Notes under the pieces: model-generated
Seen by the model: only the letters and a program-made list of their open reading frames with translations
Databases searched by the model: none
What the model was told of the DNA's origin: nothing
Made by a program: the position numbers and the translations under genes
In this document: piece by piece, positions 54,187-60,935 of the stretch
Layout of the letters: every line of letters starts with the position of its first letter
Position numbering within the stretch: the stretch's first letter is position 1
NCBI GenBank assembly: GCA_903900265.1
Contig: CAIUMM010000005.1
Span: forward strand, 1 to 60,935
Length of the DNA stretch: 60,935 nucleotides
Origin: an uncultured Pseudomonadota bacterium
GTDB lineage: Bacteria; Myxococcota_A; UBA796; SXON01
Direction: 5' to 3'

Positions 54187-55575
54187 TCAGTGCATCGGAA
54201 CGCCGGGAGCGGCGCTCCGACTAAGCCGGACGTGGAGAGCGTCGAGGGAGATGCGCGCGACGTCGAGACCAGGGATCTCGTCGACGAGCGGGTGTACAAG
54301 TTCGGTAGCGCGCACCGAGTTGCGGTTTCCCGCATCCCAAGCTGCGACCGAGAGAACAAACAACGGGTCATAGGCCTTCCCAACGGCTTTATCAAGTGCG
54401 TTGAGCCGGAGTTTGCCGCCAGCATCCGAATCCCCTGCCGCAAAAGCGGCATCTGCGGCGACTCGGAGCAAACCCGCCCTCGCCTGCGAGGCGAAGAAGC
54501 GATGAAAATCTTGCGCGCCGCCTGCGGCCTGCGCCATGCCATCTTCGATCGCCGTGCCGAGCGCGGCAGACTGGTCAATCACGCAATCCACCGTGATCTT
54601 GCCGTCCTGCGTGCAGCCCTGCAAGACCGCGGCGTAGGGGCTGTCCGACACATGCGCAGCTACAGCCGACGCTGCTTCGGCGGGGTTCCGGAGCGCAGCA
54701 TCCAACGCCAAATCACCCGCGGTGGTGTAGGGCCCGAGGAACAGCACCGCATCCGAAACGGTGGGGGTGGGAGGCGGAGGGGTGGTCTCTGCCGGGGGAA
54801 GTCCAGCCCACTCCCGCCAACCCATACTGCGGTACGCCGGCGCGCCGTGGGCTTGAATCAAGTCGAACGCGCCATACGGCACGCTGTCCCCGCCCTTGGT
54901 CGCGGCCGAGAGGTGCCAAAGCGACAGCGACCAGAGCGACATCAGATCCGCCGCCTGCACGCCCAACGCTTCCGGGCTGCGCTCGGGAAAAGTGTAGGTG
55001 GGAACAGTGCCCAACCCCGGTGCGCCGCCGAGCACGACCTCGCCGGGCCGGACAATGTCGCCTATCGGCCAGCTCGACGCGACCGGCTTGCCACCCGCCG
55101 CCACCCAGGCTTTCCACGCGGCATCGCGCGCAGCCAGACCGGCGACCTTCGACGCGCCACACTCTCCAAAACGCGCCATCAACGCAGGGTCATCGAGGAT
55201 CACCCCGGCCTCACCTAACAGGTACGCCACTTCCACCGGGTCGGTGGCCTGCCCGTCCACGCCGTATACCTGCTTGATGCTCTGAGCCGCCATGACGGCA
55301 GCCTCCTGATACATCGCGGCAAACTCGGCGTGCATACGAGCCAATCCCGCAGGATCGCTCTCGGTCGCCATCGCAGCGAGCGCGTCCTTGCGCTTGCCTT
55401 CGAAGTACGCAGTCCAGCTCGCTCGGCCCTCAAAAGCACCCCGCGCAGCGTCGGGCGCGAGGCGCACCTGCCACGTAGAAGCGACGAGCTCCGCGGACAC
55501 CATCCCGGCCGCAGCGACCGGAGGCGGGGCCTCGACGCTACCGCCGGAGCACGCCAAAATGAGCGTTAGCAGCAC
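54187..55575 (-). CDS. Lipoprotein of unknown function
   Basis: A 462-residue protein starting MLLTLILAC, a very short lipoprotein signal with Cys9. The mature part is Ala-rich, mostly helical, and holds a Pro/Thr linker (ETTPPPPTPTVS, about residue 268). It contains an INPATES-free, motif-poor sequence; no enzyme signature is visible. GTG start directly abuts the stop of the upstream gene (TAGGTG) with GAGGGA in front. It sits between a Pro-rich exported protein and the ABC importer, so it may contribute to uptake. Confidence 0.62.
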   Translation of the reverse strand: MLLTLILACSGGSVEAPPPVAAAGMVSAELVASTWQVRLAPDAARGAFEGRASWTAYFEGKRKDALAAMATESDPAGLARMHAEFAAMYQEAAVMAAQSIKQVYGVDGQATDPVEVAYLLGEAGVILDDPALMARFGECGASKVAGLAARDAAWKAWVAAGGKPVASSWPIGDIVRPGEVVLGGAPGLGTVPTYTFPERSPEALGVQAADLMSLWSLSLWHLSAATKGGDSVPYGAFDLIQAHGAPAYRSMGWREWAGLPPAETTPPPPTPTVSDAVLFLGPYTTAGDLALDAALRNPAEAASAVAAHVSDSPYAAVLQGCTQDGKITVDCVIDQSAALGTAIEDGMAQAAGGAQDFHRFFASQARAGLLRVAADAAFAAGDSDAGGKLRLNALDKAVGKAYDPLFVLSVAAWDAGNRNSVRATELVHPLVDEIPGLDVARISLDALHVRLSRSAAPGVPMH

Positions 55576-56838
55576 CTATCCCTCGCAGAACGCAGTCGTG
55601 CCAGCCGCAGACACGCAGTACTGCATCGCCGACTTGGTGTCTTGCGTGCTCGCCTTGGCGTAGTCCAGCCATTCGCGCGCAAAATCCTTGGTCATGCCAC
55701 GGTACTTGGTGCTCTTCGCCTCGTTTTCATCGGTGTGATCGGTGGTGTAGGTGGCTTCGGCGTCCTGCCACATCTTGTTCGCCGCTTCGGTCTTCATGCG
55801 GAACAGCGCGAAGACGCGGGTCTTGTAGGTGTTGCCGGTCCACTTCGACTTGTTTTCCAGCGCGTAATCCGCCCAACGGATGACGCCGGACGCACGCCCC
55901 GCCCCACCACGCGACAGCTGCAGGCCGTACTTGTAGCAGAGGTCCGGGTCAGATCGGTCGATGTCTTCGAGGTGGCGCTTGACCAGGCGCTCCCATTCAG
56001 ACTTGTCACCCTTGCCTTCGGCGTTGTTGATCATCACCAAGGAGATCTTGGCCCGAGTGGTCTGCACGGTCTCGCTGCTCAGGCGAGACTCCAAGCACTT
56101 GCTCTGCCCGGTGGTGAGCGAGCCCATCATCGCTGCGGGCTCGAGCAGGACCAGATCTGTGCAATCGACGGCCGTCTGCGCCACAGCCACGTTCGCTACT
56201 GGAGGCGGGGCGACGACCGGCGCGACCGTAGCCGCTACCGGAAGGGGCTTCGCGGCTGCAGCGGTATTGGCGACCGGTTGAGCGGGGGGCGTGTAGGCTG
56301 CGACCGGAGGAGCGGACACAGGCGTGGGGCGGCTGGGCGTGGTGTTCACGACCGCCTGAGGAGCAGCGACGGGCTGGGCAGGCGCAGGAGACACCCGAAC
56401 CGACATGTCCTGCGCCGGAGGAGCGCTACCGGCGTCGGGGCGAGGTGCAGGAACCGGCGCGGCAGCAGCGACCGGCGCGTCTGCGACCGGCGCGTCTGCG
56501 ACCGGCGGAGCTTGCACAGGCGGAGCGGCCACCGCCCCACCCGCCGGCCCGCTGTAGGCGGACAAGCCCACGAAGGGCGAAAACGAGGCGGTCGGCTGGA
56601 GATCAAACCAGCCTACGCGTCCATCGGAAGGCAAGGGTCTACCTGCCGAGTCGTGTAGCATACCTGGCCCGACGGCGCCGCCTGCGGTCAAGCACGCAGA
56701 CCACCCATCCATGCACGCGGCAACAGGAAACGCCGCCTGAAAGGACTGCCAACCTCCTGCAATCGCAGGGAGCGCCAGACCGGCGAGGCCAAGACCAAAG
56801 AGTAGAGTCTTCGAGACGGTACGCATGGCGTTGTGCAT
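55576..56838 (-). CDS. Exported protein with long Ala/Pro-rich linker
   Basis: A 420-residue protein with a signal peptide (about 1-27, LGLAGLALPAIA). Residues about 28-90 hold a short domain with two Cys (AACMDGWSACLTA). Residues about 95-225 are low-complexity Ala/Pro/Val, with repeats such as APVADAPVA. The C-terminal half (230-420) is helical, with a few Cys (LDLCYKYG analogue DPDLCYKYGLQLS). The linker would let the ends reach across the periplasm. No family is recognised. Its start overlaps the upstream stop by one base (TAATG). Confidence 0.65.
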   Translation of the reverse strand: MHNAMRTVSKTLLFGLGLAGLALPAIAGGWQSFQAAFPVAACMDGWSACLTAGGAVGPGMLHDSAGRPLPSDGRVGWFDLQPTASFSPFVGLSAYSGPAGGAVAAPPVQAPPVADAPVADAPVAAAAPVPAPRPDAGSAPPAQDMSVRVSPAPAQPVAAPQAVVNTTPSRPTPVSAPPVAAYTPPAQPVANTAAAAKPLPVAATVAPVVAPPPVANVAVAQTAVDCTDLVLLEPAAMMGSLTTGQSKCLESRLSSETVQTTRAKISLVMINNAEGKGDKSEWERLVKRHLEDIDRSDPDLCYKYGLQLSRGGAGRASGVIRWADYALENKSKWTGNTYKTRVFALFRMKTEAANKMWQDAEATYTTDHTDENEAKSTKYRGMTKDFAREWLDYAKASTQDTKSAMQYCVSAAGTTAFCEG

Positions 56839-57263
56839 TACTCCCTCGGCTCGTCGCGGCCGAAGCTGATGGTAGGCTCTTCAATCTGCGAGTCGTCGGT
56901 GTCAATCTTCGGCAGGGTGACGTCTACGAGGTTGCGACGCTTGCGCACCTGGTAGGTCAAAACCTGCGTGGTGTATCCGGGCGCAGAGATCTCAAGGTTC
57001 AGGGTCATGCCTGCGGTGAAGCGCAGCTCCGTGCCGTCGGGCATGTAGAGCACGCTGGCCTCCCACGATCCATCCACCGCGTTCACGCGATGCCGATCGG
57101 CCTCTTGGGGGTGGCGCACGACCGCAGTCGCGATGGGGGTTTTGGCGTCATCGCGGACGACGACCCGCACAGGCACGCCCTCATCGGAGGGCTTGGCGAG
57201 CGCCGGCGAGGCCGTAGAGAGCAGGGACTGGACTATCAGCGTAAAAAGCAACGACATCGTCAA
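56838..57263 (-). CDS. Small exported protein with carboxypeptidase-regulatory/PEGA-like fold
   Basis: A 141-residue protein with signal peptide (MSLLFTLIVQSLLSTASPALA, allowing for M1 or M3). The mature part (VPVRVVVRDDAKTPIATAVVRH, then LRFTAGMTLNLEISAPGYTTQVLTYQV) reads as one beta-sandwich of the carboxypeptidase-regulatory type, with the APGY turn typical of such domains. Overlaps the lipoprotein TPR-like gene by four bases. Confidence 0.68.
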   Translation of the reverse strand: MTMSLLFTLIVQSLLSTASPALAKPSDEGVPVRVVVRDDAKTPIATAVVRHPQEADRHRVNAVDGSWEASVLYMPDGTELRFTAGMTLNLEISAPGYTTQVLTYQVRKRRNLVDVTLPKIDTDDSQIEEPTISFGRDEPRE

Positions 57264-58270
57264 CCTCCGAGCTGCTTCTTGAACACCGGATCCGCCGCAA
57301 CATTCGCGGCACCCGCAGAATCTCCGGTCTCCGCGAGCGCACGCGCGACCGCATCGCCGCTGTAGCCGTCCAGCAACGCCTTGGCAGCCGCGCCGTCCTT
57401 CGGAGCGAGCAGCACCGCCGCAGTGGCGCGCGCGTCTACATAGCCATCGGCCGGAGCGATCGCCTTGATCGCCTCGAACATCGACGTGCAGGTAGCGCCG
57501 TCACCCGATGCGCAGGCATTCATGGCGCGCGTGGCCTGAACCCGCCACGCCTGCCCCGCAGGAGGCACCGTGATCGCATCGAGGAGGTTGACCGAGATGT
57601 CCGTCTCTCCGACCGTAGCGGCCCGCCCGGCCCACAGAAGCAGCTGGTCCGCGCCGTCCTCCCGCGTCTCGGCATAGGCCTTCACGAGATCTTCGACGGA
57701 GCGCACCGCGACCTTCCGCTTGCCCACCGCCCAAAGGGCCTGCGCCTCGGACAGGCCGCCGACAAGCGCGTTGGAATCCCCCATGAGCTGCAGGTATGCC
57801 GAGGCGGTCGAACCGACCTCGCCCGGAGTGGTCGCGACAGCGTCCAGGAGCACTTTTGCGGCGTCACGGTCTCCGTCGGCAAGGTTGACCTCGGCGGCCA
57901 AAAGCTTGCCGACCGGCAATCCCGAGGCCGAAGCATACTCCTTCACCTTGTCAAGATCGCCCACCTGCATCGCCACAAGCGCACGACGAAGCTTGACATC
58001 TCCAAGCTTGTCTTTGGCGTCTGCCTCGGCTGCAGCGAGGATGGAGTCCGCCTTCGCGGTGTCCCCCATCAGCAAGTGGCCGTAGGAGGCCCCCACCGCG
58101 AGATCCACATCGGTAGGCGACTTGGCGAGCGCAGCGTCGTACATCGCGGTAGCGCCGGACAAATCCCCTGCTTTCAGCAAAGCATCTGCCTCAGACACGG
58201 TCTTCTTGGAATCGCCCATGAGCCCCTGAATCAGGGAGCAGCCGGCTAGCAGGAGGAACGAAGTGAGCAA
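57260..58270 (-). CDS. TPR-like lipoprotein
   Basis: A 336-residue lipoprotein with lipobox LAGC (Cys11 from the TTG start: MLTSFLLLAGC). The mature part has helical repeats of about 34 residues (AGDLSGATAMYDAALAKSPTDVDLAVGASYGHL is one TPR unit; core AGDLSGATAMYDAALAKSP). The TTG at 58270 follows GGAG by eight bases and fits the short-signal style of neighbouring lipoproteins. A GTG at 58327 is an alternative, placed just after a hairpin. TPR lipoproteins often scaffold outer-membrane assemblies. Confidence 0.68.
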   Translation of the reverse strand: MLTSFLLLAGCSLIQGLMGDSKKTVSEADALLKAGDLSGATAMYDAALAKSPTDVDLAVGASYGHLLMGDTAKADSILAAAEADAKDKLGDVKLRRALVAMQVGDLDKVKEYASASGLPVGKLLAAEVNLADGDRDAAKVLLDAVATTPGEVGSTASAYLQLMGDSNALVGGLSEAQALWAVGKRKVAVRSVEDLVKAYAETREDGADQLLLWAGRAATVGETDISVNLLDAITVPPAGQAWRVQATRAMNACASGDGATCTSMFEAIKAIAPADGYVDARATAAVLLAPKDGAAAKALLDGYSGDAVARALAETGDSAGAANVAADPVFKKQLGG

Positions 58271-58332
58271 GGGTAGGACTCCGAGCGGGTAAAGTATCCC
58301 ACAGACGCCAACACGTCCCGTTTCCACATCGG

Positions 58333-58354
58333 GCTGCTCCCGGAAGGGAGCAGC
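58333..58354 (-). terminator. Perfect 9-bp stem-loop after the barrel gene
   Basis: GCTGCTCCC (58333-58341) and GGGAGCAGC (58346-58354) pair perfectly with a 4-base loop. On the minus-strand transcript the loop is TTCC. It begins three bases after the stop of the barrel gene and has no T-tract. It could attenuate transcription into the lipoprotein gene or stabilise the barrel message. The GGGAG arm could also mask a ribosome site for the alternative GTG at 58327. Confidence 0.5.
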
Positions 58355-58357
58355 GGT

Positions 58358-60208
58358 TCAGAACGTGGCGGTAGCGGAGAGTCGGGCGCCGTCGAAGCCG
58401 GGCAGCGAGCGGCACTGCCCACCTGCGCACCGAATTCCTGCACGATAAGCACCATAGAACGCCTTCAACGTCACCGCAGTCGAAGGCTTCCACTGAGCTT
58501 CGACCGCGCCATACACATCTTCAGCGAGGTTGCCGGTCGATCGGACCAGCGGATTCGACGAGTAGTCGGTGTAGAAGATCAGCGCCCAGGGCGCCCCCAC
58601 CTTGAACGCGATCGTACCTGAAAAATCCAGATAGTCAGACTGCTGTTGCGCGTTCGACCCCCAGTGAAATTGCTGGGCAGCCGGAGCCAACTCCACGGAA
58701 ACTTCACCGGCGATCGGGAGCGTCAAGCTGGCGTCGACATGCATCATCCGGTCTGCGCCGAAGTCAGCCGCGCCATCCGGCGTGCGACGATCCAGCCGAA
58801 ACCCACCGTTCAGGAGCAAATGCGCCTCGCCGCGCACCCACGTCAGGCCCGCGACCGTGTGCGAGATGACCTCCGGGGTGACGTTGAAGTGCAAACCGCC
58901 GACCTCCGCATCGTAGAATACGGCCTCGGATACGTACGGCGTGAGCGTGTCTGCGCCCTTTCCGAGCATGACGTCCCAGCGAACGCGCCCGCCGGTGAGA
59001 TCATTGGAGTTGACCGCCGCCGAGCTGTCTTCCGTGATGACACGCTCGTACTCCAAGGTCGGGCCGCTGGCGAACTCGTAGTTGTCTGCGCCAGCAAAGG
59101 CGTTGATGACCTCGGTGTTCTTCTGGCGCTTGGCCTCAAACTGCAGCGTGCTCATCCCCGATGACGGCCCGTCGCCCCATCCTGGATACGCCGAAGCGCT
59201 AAGATACACCTCGTACCCCGACTTCGCGGCAAGATCTTCGGCGGCGTAGTCGAACACATCGCCTTCTACGAACCAGTCGATTCCGCCCAAGCCCAGCGCC
59301 TCTACGGTGGCGCCGCCCACCAGCGCGTCTACCGGGCGATCGTACGCCAACAGGAGGTTCTGGGTCGGGTCGACCTCGCGCGCAAACTGGTACACCACGC
59401 CGTGCGCGCCGACATTCAGCGGACCGACACCAAAAAAGTCAGCACGAACTCCGCTGACTGCATGTTGGCGCCCGAGGTGAAGCGCGACGTTGGGGTTCTC
59501 AAGCGCGATCTGTTGAGGGTTGGTCACGCCGGTGAACGCGGTCGCGTCCATGGAGCCAACGTGCAGGACGCCCGATACGCCCCGCATCGACGTGTCGATG
59601 TCGATGTCCGTGTTCTTGTTCAGATTTACCGCGATACCACGTCCAAAAGAGGCGTAGGAGTCTCCGAAGGTCAACGCCCCTCGTTGCGCACGCGTGACGA
59701 CAGAGACCTTTTCGAGTTGAAACAGAGCGTCGTCGAAAGGTCCGCCGATGTCGGTGTAGAGGGGGCGCTCGTGGTACAGCTCGCCGTCGAGGATGTAGCG
59801 GTTGCCGAACAACGCGACCGCATCCCCGCTCAGCGAAATGGTGAGTCGGGAGTTGCCCCCCGTGATATCGAGGCGATCGACCGCCTCCACATAATCAAGG
59901 ATATTCCTATCTTCAAAGCCGACAAGCTTATCGGCCGAACGATAGTACCGAACGCGAAGATCGGTGGTTCCGCTCGTTCCTCCGCCCGCGAGCGACGCCC
60001 CGGTCGGCGCATCAGGCCCAGCCGCCGCGGAGACTTCGCTCGGCGTCCCGTCCTCGCTCGCCGTATCGGCACTTGCCGCTGGAGCACCTGCGGCAGCGTC
60101 TGCGGCAGCGCCTGTCGGAGCGGGAGCCTCGGTCGGGACGACGTCTTCTGCGAACGCAGCGCGGCTCGCGGTGGTCGCAAAAAACAGAGCAAGGAGCGGA
60201 GACATCAC
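58358..60208 (-). CDS. Outer-membrane porin-like beta-barrel
   Basis: A 616-residue exported protein with signal peptide (about 1-20, ASRAAFA) and an Ala/Pro/Thr/Glu-rich linker (about 22-75). A barrel of about 500 residues follows with alternating strands, ending in the C-terminal Phe (ATATF) recognised by the BAM machinery. Two Cys near the end (CAGGQC) could form a disulfide, in keeping with the coupled thioredoxin gene. Its ATG overlaps the tlpA-like stop by four bases. The substrate is unknown. Confidence 0.75.
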   Translation of the reverse strand: MMSPLLALFFATTASRAAFAEDVVPTEAPAPTGAAADAAAGAPAASADTASEDGTPSEVSAAAGPDAPTGASLAGGGTSGTTDLRVRYYRSADKLVGFEDRNILDYVEAVDRLDITGGNSRLTISLSGDAVALFGNRYILDGELYHERPLYTDIGGPFDDALFQLEKVSVVTRAQRGALTFGDSYASFGRGIAVNLNKNTDIDIDTSMRGVSGVLHVGSMDATAFTGVTNPQQIALENPNVALHLGRQHAVSGVRADFFGVGPLNVGAHGVVYQFAREVDPTQNLLLAYDRPVDALVGGATVEALGLGGIDWFVEGDVFDYAAEDLAAKSGYEVYLSASAYPGWGDGPSSGMSTLQFEAKRQKNTEVINAFAGADNYEFASGPTLEYERVITEDSSAAVNSNDLTGGRVRWDVMLGKGADTLTPYVSEAVFYDAEVGGLHFNVTPEVISHTVAGLTWVRGEAHLLLNGGFRLDRRTPDGAADFGADRMMHVDASLTLPIAGEVSVELAPAAQQFHWGSNAQQQSDYLDFSGTIAFKVGAPWALIFYTDYSSNPLVRSTGNLAEDVYGAVEAQWKPSTAVTLKAFYGAYRAGIRCAGGQCRSLPGFDGARLSATATF

Positions 60209-60738
60209 TGGGCCGGCTGCCCGAGCAAGGCCACAACGGCGGCCTTCACCTTCACCTCATCCCCGGGGTTGTACCCCGAAAACACGTTGGCGATGTTCCC
60301 GAGGCGATCGACCACGACGTTGTAGGGCAGCGTCTTGGAGGGGTTGTACTGGCTGACAACGGCGCTGTCCTTGTCCTGAAGCACCGGGTATTTCAGGCCG
60401 AAGCTCATCGCCGTGGGCTTCACCGCCGAGGCAGACCGAGAGTCATCCGCCGAAATCCCCAACACTACAAAGCCTTTAGAACCGAGCTCCTCATACATCG
60501 CCTGAAGGTGAGGCATCTCTACCTTACACGGTCCGCACCACGTGGCCCAGAAGTTGACGAGCACGACTTTGCCACGGTACTGCGACAGCGTCTGGGGCTG
60601 ATTGCTAAGGTCCCGCAACGAGAAATCTGGAGCCGCCTTGCCCGCGTGAGCCGGCGACAACGAAGCGCTCCCCAGCGCCACAGCGAGGCAAACAGCGACC
60701 ATAGTCAACGCGGACGAAACACGACGGGGAAGAGCCAA
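60205..60738 (-). CDS. TlpA/ResA-like periplasmic thioredoxin
   Basis: A 177-residue exported thioredoxin-fold protein. The TTG at 60738 follows GGAGG by six bases and gives an ideal signal peptide (cleaved after SPAHA, residue 32). The active site is WCGPC (C68, C71), with the cis-Pro segment KTLPYNVVVD and the AhpC/TSA-like start APDFSLRDL. Such proteins reduce cysteines of envelope proteins or cytochromes. It leads the long minus-strand gene run. Confidence 0.85.
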   Translation of the reverse strand: MALPRRVSSALTMVAVCLAVALGSASLSPAHAGKAAPDFSLRDLSNQPQTLSQYRGKVVLVNFWATWCGPCKVEMPHLQAMYEELGSKGFVVLGISADDSRSASAVKPTAMSFGLKYPVLQDKDSAVVSQYNPSKTLPYNVVVDRLGNIANVFSGYNPGDEVKVKAAVVALLGQPAQ

Positions 60739-60866
60739 GAGAACCTCCAGACGGGAGACCGGGGAAGATGAGGGAGAGCAGCCTAACGTACCTGCTACGC
60801 GGGAGTAGACGCTACATTCAACGGAGGGAGCGGAGTCGGCACTACAACGGGTTACCTGACCGGCCC
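60739..60866. promoter_or_regulatory. Divergent intergenic region
   Basis: This 128-bp gap separates the tlpA-like gene (minus) from the response-regulator gene (plus) and should contain both promoters. It is purine-rich near the minus-strand start. GGAGG for the tlpA-like gene lies at 60745-60749. No convincing -35/-10 pair could be assigned. Confidence 0.3.
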
Positions 60867-60935
60867 ATGCGACCTCGGATACTGGTAGTTGACGACGAAC
60901 CCTCGATCCGGAAGGTGCTTCAAGCACACCTTTCC
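60867..60935 (+). CDS. Response regulator (5' end only)
   Basis: The first 23 residues, MRPRILVVDDEPSIRKVLQ and onward, are the start of a CheY-like receiver domain, with the acidic pair D9-D10 that binds the metal for phosphorylation. The phosphorylated Asp and any output domain lie outside the window, so the class (NtrC, OmpR or single-domain) is unknown. Confidence 0.85.
   Translation, partial: MRPRILVVDDEPSIRKVLQAHLS

Overview
The window is one stretch of a GC-rich bacterial chromosome, densely packed with genes. There is no insertion sequence, phage, CRISPR array or rRNA. The content suggests a Gram-negative member of the Myxococcota (former Deltaproteobacteria), though this is an inference from gene content only. 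Supporting points are a tgt-yajC-secD-secF cluster, MlaE/MlaF, many lipoproteins and outer-membrane barrels, a Ser/Thr kinase and a PP2C phosphatase, a PEGA/AgmX-like C-terminus and a lamin-tail lipoprotein.

Layout. 1-4343: partial fxsA, a PPDK/PEP-synthase regulatory protein, a SUV3-like RNA helicase and a Maf/YceF pyrophosphatase. 4415-10543: a four-gene chaperone locus (Hsp70-VWA fusion, GrpE, lidless Hsp70, membrane protein with two J-like domains lacking HPD), followed by tRNA-Ala(CGC) and an alpha/beta hydrolase. 11622-19304 (minus): PIN-PhoH ATPase, a small secreted protein, HU, SecF, SecD, YajC, Tgt and a group-2 sigma-70 factor. 19585-24740: a lipoprotein aminopeptidase, a large TPR-like exported protein and two lipoproteins. 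24762-28923: a MurJ-like flippase with an O-antigen-ligase-like protein, divergent from MlaE/MlaF. 28944-33258: three small minus-strand genes, then a lipoprotein, a kinase and a (DSK)11-repeat outer-membrane protein. 33304-43455: NadA, a GT2 glycosyltransferase, a tricorn-like protease, an HD phosphohydrolase, a PP2C phosphatase with a kinase-like remnant, and a bifunctional homocysteine methyltransferase/MTHFR.

43477-60738 is one long minus-strand run of 16 genes, mostly with 4-nt overlaps or very short gaps. From its 5' end it holds a TlpA thioredoxin, a porin-like barrel, four exported proteins of unknown function, a complete oligopeptide-type ABC importer, an outer-membrane protein, a beta-propeller, an M20 deacetylase, ArgH and a CxxCH lipoprotein. 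A response-regulator gene starts at the right edge.

The strongest candidate for an undescribed system is the 4415-10543 chaperone locus. It carries its own nucleotide-exchange factor, an Hsp70 fused to a metal-binding VWA domain, and a transmembrane J-like protein that has lost the motif used to stimulate Hsp70 ATPase. Secondary candidates are the pseudokinase-PP2C fusion, the kinase with a degenerate NTPase module, and the envelope gene run at 54187-60738.
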